From the IMG/VR virus record IMGVR_UViG_3300008107_007316, positions 1-62,872 of that record: 62,872 nucleotides of DNA; one strand, given 5' to 3'. The position numbers and the translations under genes are program-made. The DNA is from a virus. The notes beneath the pieces were generated by a model. That model saw only the letters and a list, made by a program, of their open reading frames with translations. It was not told the DNA's origin and ran no database searches. This document shows, one piece after another, positions 9,401 to 14,819 of the stretch; position 1 is the first letter of the stretch; each line of letters begins with the position of its first letter.

Positions 9401-10624
9401 ACCAGCTGCTCCCGTTGAATCTCCAAATTTAGAAACATTGAAAAATACCGCCTTATCTGTATCTGATAAATCGGTGGCACTACTTAAAACAGATAACACA
9501 CCAATTAATACAGCATTAGTTGTGAAATTAGAAAACTCAACGTATTGTTCTGTTGCAATGCCGGCAATTGCCTGTGATAATGTTTGATATTCTGTTTGTC
9601 CATATTGAATTCTAAAAACCCCGTTTTGTACTACATAAATTCTTTGGTTGGTCGCTTTTGTTCCCGATATATTTGTAATTACACCCCCCACATCATACTT
9701 AGTTGGATCAATAACTGTTGTGTTTGATGAAGTTCCACCTGTTTGTGTTCTATATTGGAATGTACATGGGGCTGTTCCCGAAACATAAAGAGCATCAGGA
9801 TTTGAGGTATCGTTAGTAAAATTAATACCTAACCCATATATGTATCCTGCACTTGTATTAAAATTTAAATTAACTCCGTTAGGTGATGGTTTTATGCCAC
9901 CATTTATTAAACCAATTGGATAAAACATATCACGTAGTTGTGATAACGGTGATAAAACAAAATCAGGTTGGCTAAATGCATTAATAATGTTTGTTTTATT
10001 GGCGTGACCTAATTTACCTAAAAATAAATTTTGTCTTCTTTGTTGTTCAGTTAAAGGAGTATTTGATTGAGATATTGTACCACCACTTGTTAAATAAATC
10101 CAAGTTTCAGTATCTGTGTTAACATAAGTCGCAGTAAACGTACCCCCAGTATATTGAAGATAATAAAGTTGTGGTGATAAAGGATTTGTTGTGTCATCAA
10201 CTATCCAACCTTTAACAGGTGCAACAGTAAATGTTGTTGGGGATGCGATAGTAATTCCTGTAAATTCAAATACACCAGTTGATGAGTTAACTGTTGAAAT
10301 ATTATATCCCACAGCAACCCACTCACTTCCGTTACTCGATAATTGTATACTATTTGTTTCACCTAAAATTATAAAGGATTTTCCATCAATGGTTTCACTT
10401 CCGAATGGGTCTACTGTTACCGCACCTCCACCATTATTTTTAATGACGTATAAACGACCTTTTTTGCCAACTGCCGTCGGTAATGATACATTAAATGTAC
10501 CACCGGTAATGTCGATCATATAATCGTCTGTGGTTGCGGTGTAAGCACCATTGATTGTTACTTGTGGAAATGTTATTCCACCCAAAGATATTATACCACG
10601 CCTTGCGACGAATTCATTTGCCAT
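3452..10624 (-). CDS. Giant collagen-like virion fibre protein (Gly-Thr-Asn/Ser triplets)
   Basis: At 2390 residues this is the largest gene in the window. Residues 1-500 are a non-repetitive head: MANEFVARRGIISLGGITFP and a beta-rich region with GGGAVTVDPFGSETIDG, typical of phage fibre attachment parts. Residues about 502-2200 are uninterrupted Gly-X-Y triplets, nearly always Gly-Thr-Asn or Gly-Thr-Ser with rare Gly-Ala-Asn, Gly-Val-Asn and Gly-Thr-Asp. The last 190 residues are a folded tip (GFSTISPTTDNNVLTANGT to DWIELV) with a repeat seen in pyocin/phage-fibre-like tips. The triplet tract predicts a collagen-like trimeric stalk without proline, so stability must come from Thr, as reported for Thr-rich bacterial collagens. 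Each Asn-Gly-Thr is also an N-X-T sequon. Likely a long tail or head fibre, late expressed. Confidence 0.85.
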   Translation of the reverse strand: MANEFVARRGIISLGGITFPQVTINGAYTATTDDYMIDITGGTFNVSLPTAVGKKGRLYVIKNNGGGAVTVDPFGSETIDGKSFIILGETNSIQLSSNGSEWVAVGYNISTVNSSTGVFEFTGITIASPTTFTVAPVKGWIVDDTTNPLSPQLYYLQYTGGTFTATYVNTDTETWIYLTSGGTISQSNTPLTEQQRRQNLFLGKLGHANKTNIINAFSQPDFVLSPLSQLRDMFYPIGLINGGIKPSPNGVNLNFNTSAGYIYGLGINFTNDTSNPDALYVSGTAPCTFQYRTQTGGTSSNTTVIDPTKYDVGGVITNISGTKATNQRIYVVQNGVFRIQYGQTEYQTLSQAIAGIATEQYVEFSNFTTNAVLIGVLSVLSSATDLSDTDKAVFFNVSKFGDSTGAAGGSPTTNLQQAYNNSADPEIITNSILDGVTFRRGSASDADAVFQIQNGAGVNKISFDGSGRTTTTNLTITGITSGSSLTRFVVVDSNGNTFYQTSGADGTSGTNGTNGTSGTNGTNGTNGTSGTNGTSGTNGTNGTNGTSGTNGTNGTSGTNGTNGTNGTSGTNGTNGTSGTNGTNGTSGTNGTSGTNGTNGSSGTNGTNGTSGTNGTSGTNGTNGTSGTNGTSGTNGTSGTNGTNGTSGTNGTNGTSGTNGTSGTNGTSGTNGSSGTNGTSGTNGTNGTNGTNGTSGTNGTNGTSGTNGTNGTDGTSGTNGTSGTNGTNGTSGTNGTSGTNGTNGTNGTNGTSGTNGTSGTNGTNGTNGTSGTNGTSGTNGTNGTNGTNGTSGTNGTNGTSGTNGTNGTSGTNGTNGTSGTNGTSGTDGTNGSSGTNGTNGSSGTNGTSGTNGTNGTSGTNGTNGTSGTNGTSGTNGTNGTNGTSGTNGTNGTSGTNGTSGTNGTSGTNGTNGSSGTNGTNGTSGTNGTNGTSGTNGTSGTNGTNGTNGTSGTNGTNGTNGTNGTSGTNGTNGTNGTSGTNGTNGTSGTNGTNGTNGTNGTSGTNGTNGTNGTNGTSGTNGTNGTNGTSGTNGTSGTNGTNGSSGTNGTNGTNGTSGTNGTSGTNGTNGTNGTSGTNGTSGTNGTSGTNGTNGTNGTSGTNGTNGTNGTSGTNGTSGTNGTNGTSGTNGTSGTNGTNGTSGTNGTSGTNGTNGTSGTNGTSGTNGTSGTNGTSGTNGTNGTSGTNGTSGTNGTNGTNGTSGTNGTNGSSGTNGTSGTNGTSGTNGTNGTNGTSGTNGTNGTSGTNGTSGTNGTSGTNGTSGTNGTNGTSGTNGTSGTNGTNGTSGTNGTNGTSGTNGTSGTNGTNGTSGTNGTNGTSGTNGTSGTNGTSGTNGTNGTSGTNGTNGTNGTSGTNGTSGTNGTNGTSGTNGTNGTNGTSGTNGTSGTNGTNGSSGTNGTSGTNGTNGTSGTNGTSGTNGTSGTNGTNGTSGTNGTSGTNGTSGTNGTNGTSGTNGTSGTNGTSGTNGTNGTSGTNGTSGTNGTSGTNGTNGTSGTNGTSGTNGTSGTNGTNGTSGTNGTNGTSGTNGTSGTNGTNGTSGTNGTSGTNGTNGSSGTNGTNGTSGTNGTSGTNGTSGTNGTNGTNGTNGTSGTNGTNGTSGTNGTNGSSGTNGTNGTSGTNGTSGTNGTNGTSGTNGTSGTNGTNGTSGTNGTSGTNGTSGTNGTNGTSGTNGTSGTNGTSGTNGTNGTSGTNGTSGTNGTNGTSGTNGTNGSSGTNGTNGTSGTNGTSGTNGTNGTNGTNGTSGTNGTNGTNGTNGTSGTNGTSGTNGTNGTSGTNGTNGTSGTNGTSGVNGTSGTNGTNGTSGTNGTNGTSGTNGTSGTNGTNGSSGTNGTSGANGTSGTNGTNGTSGTNGTNGTSGTNGTSGTNGTSGANGTSGTNGTNGTSGTNGTSGANGTSGTNGTNGTSGTNGTSGANGTSGTNGTNGTSGTNGTSGANGTSGTNGTNGTSGTNGTSGANGTSGTNGTNGTSGTNGTSGANGTSGTNGTNGTSGTNGTSGANGTSGTNGTNGTSGTNGTSGANGTSGTNGTSGVNGTSGTNGTNGTSGTNGTSGVNGTSGTNGTNGTSGTNGTNGTNGTSGTNGTNGTSGTNGTSGVSGASGTSGTNGTNGTSGTNGTNGTSGTNGTNGTSGTNGTSGANGTSGTNGTNGTSGTNGTSGANGTSGTNGTNGTSGTNGTNGTSGTNGTSGANGTSGTNGTSGTNGTSGTGFSTISPTTDNNVLTANGTANSANSEPNLTFNGSLLNVNGSVTISTQLSVTSGSGTYILNTNPINRLVNNGDWYGEAISIVTGTSTRGSVYYLSSSTTWILTDADFAANSRNLLGIAVSSDGFEIGVMIRGYMKNTSWSFTVGSPVYLSTTPGALTSTQPTGSADIVRVVGYAIAADEIYFNPSQDWIELV
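4028..9118 (-). repeat. Nine-base Gly-X-Y coding repeat tract, about 5.1 kb
   Basis: About 565 consecutive triplets (5.09 kb divided by 9). Codons for Gly, Thr, Asn and Ser are mixed synonymously along most of the tract, so the protein is far more regular than the DNA. The tract leaves an open frame on the opposite strand (about 4080-9128) that reads as VPLVPEVPF units; this is a coding shadow, not a gene. Confidence 0.95.
4552..5045 (-). repeat. Higher-order 63-base repeat within the collagen tract
   Basis: An Ala-containing triplet (GAN) recurs every 21 residues, for example at plus-strand positions 4587 and 4650 and onward at 63-base steps. Neighbouring units are almost identical in DNA (TTTGCACCGCTAGTACC and flanks), unlike the rest of the tract. 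This points to recent unit duplication or gene conversion near the C-terminal end. Confidence 0.8.
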
Positions 10625-10679
10625 ATTCTTTTTCTTTTTTCCCTATCCAAAAGAAAATCCTTTGATTTATTTGTTATTC

Positions 10680-10687
10680 AATAAATA
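10680..10687 (-). promoter_or_regulatory. Candidate late promoter element TATTTATT
   Basis: Read on the minus strand this is TATTTATT, the element shared by late genes here. It lies 55 bases before the giant fibre gene, farther than usual, in the 116-base gap between the two collagen-like genes. Confidence 0.4.
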
Positions 10688-10740
10688 TTCATTAAGTAAA
10701 CTTTATCACCTAAAAAGAAAAATTAAATAAAAGATTGTTT

Positions 10741-13700
10741 TTAGAAAACGATTCTTGTTGCAACTAAGATGTCCCAAGTATCAACACTAATTGTTGCAAT
10801 TAATTCAACACTTCCTGAATTTACTTGAACTTTCCAAACAAGATCTGCGGTTGATCCATTTAAATCGGGGGATGAAATATCAGTAAATACTGCACTTGCG
10901 TTGTCCCAAGTTGAAAATACTTGACCCATACGTTTGTAACCATTTGTATTAGTAATACAATATTCAAATATTGCCGAACAACCAAAGTCGGTACCAAATG
11001 TGTCAATAATTGTTGTTGTTGAAATGTTTGTTGATGTTTTAGTGTTAACTTTATCGTAACTTGCATTTAAAGTTAGTACTCCGTCAGGTCCATTATATGT
11101 GAAATTGGCTTCAGCAACAATTCCTCCTGATCCATCCGAAGTTAAAACTTCATTATCTAATCCCGGTACTAAAGGTGATGATCCGCTAGTCCCGTTTGTC
11201 CCATTAGTACCGCTAGTTCCATTTGTTCCCGAAGTCCCATTAGTTCCGCTTGTTCCATTAGTTCCGCTTGTTCCATTGGTTCCGCTAGTACCGTTAGTTC
11301 CACTTGTACCATTTGTTCCATTTGTGCCTGATGTACCATCCGTACCATTAGTCCCGTTAGTTCCATTAGTTCCGCTAGTCCCATTTGTTCCGCTAGTCCC
11401 ATTTGTTCCGTTAGTACCATTCGTACCTGATGTGCCACTTGAACCATTTGTTCCATTTGTGCCTGAAGTTCCGTTAGTTCCTGAAGTTCCGTTAGTTCCT
11501 GAAGTACCATCTGTTCCGTTAGTTCCTGAAGTACCATCTGTTCCGTTAGTTCCTGAAGTACCGTTAGTTCCTGAAGTACCGTTTGTTCCATTCGTACCGC
11601 TTGTTCCATTGGTTCCTGATGTTCCATTAGTACCGTTGGTTCCACTTGAACCATTTGTTCCATTTGTACCCGATGTACCATTTGTTCCTGAAGTTCCGTT
11701 AGTTCCGTTAGTCCCTGACGTTCCGTTTGTTCCATTCGTACCGCTAGTACCATTAGTTCCTGATGTTCCATCCGTACCATTTGTTCCCGAAGTCCCATTA
11801 GTTCCGTTAGTTCCTGATGTTCCATCAGTGCCACTTGAGCCATTAGTACCATTAGTTCCTGATGTTCCGTTCGTACCATTTGTTCCATTGGTACCGTTGG
11901 TTCCTGATGTACCATTAGTCCCGTTTGTACCACTAGTCCCATTAGTTCCAGATGTCCCATCAGTACCGTTTGTTCCCGAAGTCCCATTAGTTCCGTTAGT
12001 ACCACTAGTACCATTGGTTCCATTTGTTCCCGAAGTCCCATTAGTTCCGTTTGTTCCGCTAGTACCATTAGTTCCGTTTGTTCCTGAAGTCCCATTTGTA
12101 CCATTGGTACCTGATGTCCCGTTTGTTCCTGATGTCCCATTTGTTCCATTTGTTCCATTAGTTCCGCTAGTCCCATTTGTTCCATTTGTCCCATTCGTAC
12201 CATTAGTTCCAGACGTCCCATCAGTCCCGTTTGTCCCTGAGGTTCCATTGGTTCCGTTTGTACCGTTGGTACCTGATGTTCCATTTGTCCCGTTGGTTCC
12301 ACTAGACCCATCAGTCCCATTAGTTCCTGATGTCCCATTAGTTCCCGAAGTTCCATTTGTTCCTGATGTCCCATTTGTACCATTAGTCCCGTTAGTACCG
12401 TTGGTTCCACTTGAACCATTTGTTCCATTCGTTCCCGAAGTCCCGTTAGTACCATTTGTTCCCGAAGTTCCATCCGTACCATTAGTCCCGTTAGTACCAT
12501 TTGTTCCCGAAGTACCGTTGGTTCCGTTTGTACCTGAAGTTCCATCCGTTCCGTTTGTACCTGAAGTTCCGTTAGTTCCATTGGTACCTGAAGTTCCATT
12601 TGTCCCATTAGTTCCGGATGTTCCACTTGATCCGTTAGTTCCGTTTGTACCTGATGTTCCATTTGTACCGTTAGTTCCTGAAGTCCCATTAGTACCACTA
12701 GTTCCATCCGTACCATTTGTCCCACTAGACCCGTTAGTACCGTTTGTTCCTGAAGTTCCATTAGTACCGTTAGTTCCACTTGTTCCATTAGTACCATCAG
12801 TTCCTGATGTACCATTGGTTCCTGATGTTCCATCGGTTCCATCTACACCAGATAATCCACTTGTGCCGTTTGTGCCTGAGGTCCCATCTGTACCATTAGT
12901 TCCGCTTGTTCCATCCGTACCATTAGTTCCGCTTGTTCCATCCGTACCATTAGTTCCGCTTGTTCCATCCGTACCATTAGTTCCGCTAGTACCATCTGTT
13001 CCATTAGTTCCGCTTGTTCCATCCGTACCATTAGTTCCGCTAGTACCATCTGTTCCATTTGTTCCTGAAGTTCCACTTGTACCATCTGTTCCTGAAGTTC
13101 CGCTTGTACCATCTGTTCCTGAGGTTCCGCTTGTACCATCTGTTCCTGAAGTTCCGCTTGTACCATCTGTTCCTGAGGTTCCATCCGTACCATTAGTTCC
13201 GCTTGTACCATCTGTACCATTTGTTCCGCTTGTACCATCTGTTCCTGAGGTTCCATCCGTACCATTAGTTCCGCTTGTACCATCTGTTCCTGAGGTTCCC
13301 GATGTACCGTCTGTTCCGTTAGTCCCTGAAGTCCCATCTGTTCCATTAGTACCACTAGTGCCGTCCGTTCCATTTGTTCCGGAAGTTCCATCTGTTCCAC
13401 TAGTACCATCTGTTCCATTTGTACCTGAAGTTCCGCTTGTACCATCTGTACCTGAAGTGCCACTAGTACCATCTGTACCTGAAGTTCCCGAAGTTCCATC
13501 CGTACCATTTGTTCCACTAGTGCCATCTGTTCCATTTGTTCCGCTTGTTCCATCAGTACCCGATGTTCCGCTTGTTCCATCAGTACCCGATGTTCCATCA
13601 GTTCCTGAAGTTCCATCTGTTCCGTTAGTTCCTGAAGTTCCATCTGTTCCGTTAGTTCCTGAAGTGCCTGAAGTTCCATCCGTACCACTTGAACCATTTG

Positions 13701-14436
13701 TTCCATCTGTACCGCTTGAACCATTTGTTCCATCTGTTCCTGAGGTTCCATTAGTCCCTGAAGTTCCATTTGTACCAGAAGTTCCCGAAGTCCCATCAGT
13801 ACCATTTGTTCCGTTTGTACCACTTGTTCCATCAGTACCACTTGTTCCATTTGTGCCTGAAGTTCCGTTAGTTCCGCTTGTACCATTTGTTCCTGAAGTT
13901 CCACTTGTTCCATCAGTACCGGAAGTTCCACTTGACCCATCTGTTCCATTAGTTCCGCTAGTACCATTTGTACCGTTTGTTCCCGATGTCCCGTTTGTAC
14001 CGTTTGTTCCAGATGTACCATTTGTACCTGAAGTTCCGTCAGTTCCGCTAGTACCATTTGTTCCTGATGAACCGCTAGAACCTGAAGATCCTGATGAACC
14101 ACTAGTTCCGCTTGACCCATTTGTTCCATTAGTTCCCGATGTTCCATTCGTACCATTAGTACCTGATGTTCCATTCAAACCTGAAGTTCCATCTGTACCT
14201 GAAGTTCCATTTGTGCCTGAAATACCATCATTTCCACTCGTACCATTAGTACCTGAAGTACCGTCAGTACCTGAAGTACCTACACTACCAATTACAGATG
14301 CAAGTTGAGCGATTGTTGCTTTATATGAAGAACCTGCCGGATTTTGAGACGTATCTCCGGTTATAACTATATGAAATAAATCAGTAAGTGTTACACCAGT
14401 TGCTAATACTCTGTCCGTCAGTCGTTGTAAACCCAT
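10741..14436 (-). CDS. Second large collagen-like virion fibre protein (Gly-Thr-Asp/Asn/Ser triplets)
   Basis: The product has 1231 residues. Residues 1-51 are a head domain (MGLQRLTDRVLATGVTLTDL, a short form of a motif found at the N-terminus of many phage fibre proteins, including YKATIAQLASVIG). Residues about 52-1085 are Gly-X-Y triplets, mainly Gly-Thr-Asp, Gly-Thr-Asn and Gly-Thr-Ser. The final 145 residues form a tip that starts SSPLVPGLDNEVLTSDGSGG and ends in a beta-rich domain. Compared with the neighbouring giant fibre it uses far more Asp, especially in its N-terminal half, giving an acidic stalk. The two genes are adjacent, same strand and clearly related by stalk type but not by end domains. 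Likely fibre or head decoration; the exact place in the virion is unknown. Confidence 0.85.
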   Translation of the reverse strand: MGLQRLTDRVLATGVTLTDLFHIVITGDTSQNPAGSSYKATIAQLASVIGSVGTSGTDGTSGTNGTSGNDGISGTNGTSGTDGTSGLNGTSGTNGTNGTSGTNGTNGSSGTSGSSGSSGSSGSSGTNGTSGTDGTSGTNGTSGTNGTNGTSGTNGTNGTSGTNGTDGSSGTSGTDGTSGTSGTNGTSGTNGTSGTNGTSGTDGTSGTNGTNGTDGTSGTSGTNGTSGTNGTSGTDGTNGSSGTDGTNGSSGTDGTSGTSGTNGTDGTSGTNGTDGTSGTDGTSGTDGTSGTSGTDGTSGTNGTDGTSGTNGTDGTSGTSGTDGTSGTSGTDGTSGTSGTNGTDGTSGTDGTSGTNGTDGTSGTNGTDGTSGTNGTDGTSGTSGTDGTSGTNGTDGTSGTDGTSGTNGTDGTSGTNGTDGTSGTDGTSGTSGTDGTSGTSGTDGTSGTSGTDGTSGTSGTNGTDGTSGTNGTDGTSGTNGTDGTSGTNGTDGTSGTNGTDGTSGTNGTDGTSGTNGTDGTSGTNGTSGLSGVDGTDGTSGTNGTSGTDGTNGTSGTNGTNGTSGTNGTNGSSGTNGTDGTSGTNGTSGTNGTNGTSGTNGTNGSSGTSGTNGTNGTSGTNGTNGTSGTNGTDGTSGTNGTNGTSGTNGTNGTNGTDGTSGTNGTNGTSGTNGTNGSSGTNGTNGTNGTNGTSGTNGTSGTNGTSGTNGTDGSSGTNGTNGTSGTNGTNGTNGTSGTNGTDGTSGTNGTNGTNGTNGTSGTNGTNGTNGTSGTNGTSGTNGTNGTSGTNGTNGTSGTNGTNGTSGTNGTNGTSGTNGTNGTSGTNGTDGTSGTNGTSGTNGTNGTSGTNGTNGTNGTNGTSGTNGTNGSSGTDGTSGTNGTNGTSGTNGTDGTSGTNGTSGTNGTNGTSGTNGTNGTSGTNGTSGTNGTNGSSGTNGTNGTSGTNGTSGTNGTNGTSGTNGTSGTNGTDGTSGTNGTDGTSGTNGTSGTNGTSGTNGTNGSSGTSGTNGTNGTNGTSGTNGTSGTNGTNGTNGTDGTSGTNGTNGTSGTNGTSGTNGTSGTNGTSGTNGTSGTNGTSGTNGTNGTSGSSPLVPGLDNEVLTSDGSGGIVAEANFTYNGPDGVLTLNASYDKVNTKTSTNISTTTIIDTFGTDFGCSAIFEYCITNTNGYKRMGQVFSTWDNASAVFTDISSPDLNGSTADLVWKVQVNSGSVELIATISVDTWDILVATRIVF
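11185..14285 (-). repeat. Collagen-like nine-base repeat tract, about 3.1 kb
   Basis: Continuous Gly-X-Y coding repeats of about 345 triplets. Asp-containing triplets dominate from about 12.8 to 14.0 kb and Asn-containing ones from 11.2 to 12.8 kb, so the stalk has two compositional halves. An antisense open frame (11099-14308) is a shadow of the repeats. Confidence 0.95.
12880..13075 (-). repeat. 27-base higher-order repeat (GTDGTSGTN units)
   Basis: The plus-strand unit TCCGTACCATTAGTTCCGCT recurs with a 27-base step about six times with few changes, coding for GTDGTSGTN. It is a locally homogenised part of the second collagen tract. Confidence 0.8.
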
Positions 14437-14450
14437 TATATATTTTTATT

Positions 14451-14458
14451 AATAAATA
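14451..14458 (-). promoter_or_regulatory. Candidate late promoter element TATTTATT
   Basis: On the minus strand TATTTATT ends 14 bases before the start codon of the second collagen-like gene. The spacing and sequence match the other late starts. Confidence 0.6.
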
Positions 14459-14470
14459 TTCTAAAAATGA

Positions 14471-14779
14471 TTATTGATCTTGGAAAATGAAAATCTCCGC
14501 ATCCATAAATAAGAATATTTCACCATCCTCAAATATTTTAGCCGTATTAATACCTCCACAATAAAGAACCCCAAATAATTCACATCCAACATTATCTATC
14601 ATTTTTAACCCAACTGCTGGTGAACCATTAAATTGTGGTGGTAATGTTATTGTTAACGGAAAGGTTGCTGTTGATGGTATTGTTGCAATTAACACACATT
14701 GATTTCCATAAACATCACAAGCATATAATGTATATGGATATGCTGAACCTGTAATGGAATTTATTTGAATTTGTGTCAT
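14471..14779 (-). CDS. Small virion-cluster protein of unknown function
   Basis: A 102-residue protein with no recognised family. The sequence is beta-prone: MTQIQINSITGSAYPYTLYACD, then a proline-rich turn TITLPPQFNGSPAVGLK and a C-terminal stretch FEDGEIFLFMDAEIFIFQDQ rich in Phe and acidic residues. Three cysteines are spread over the chain. There is no signal peptide or membrane segment. It sits between two large virion genes on the same strand with its own promoter element four bases before the start, so it is probably a small structural or decoration protein. The location is the only argument for that role. Confidence 0.65.
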   Translation of the reverse strand: MTQIQINSITGSAYPYTLYACDVYGNQCVLIATIPSTATFPLTITLPPQFNGSPAVGLKMIDNVGCELFGVLYCGGINTAKIFEDGEIFLFMDAEIFIFQDQ

Positions 14780-14783
14780 ACCT

Positions 14784-14791
14784 TATAAATA
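14784..14791 (-). promoter_or_regulatory. Candidate late promoter element TATTTATA
   Basis: TATTTATA on the minus strand ends only four bases before the ATG at 14779. If it acts as a -10-type element the transcript would be leaderless or nearly so. Confidence 0.6.
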
Positions 14792-14819
14792 GTTTAAATA
14801 AGGAATTACAAATAAAATT

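Noticed and set aside
11099-14308. Open frame on the plus strand opposite the second collagen-like gene
   Set aside because: Same cause as above; the product is only PVPEVPLVP units that mirror the sense repeats.
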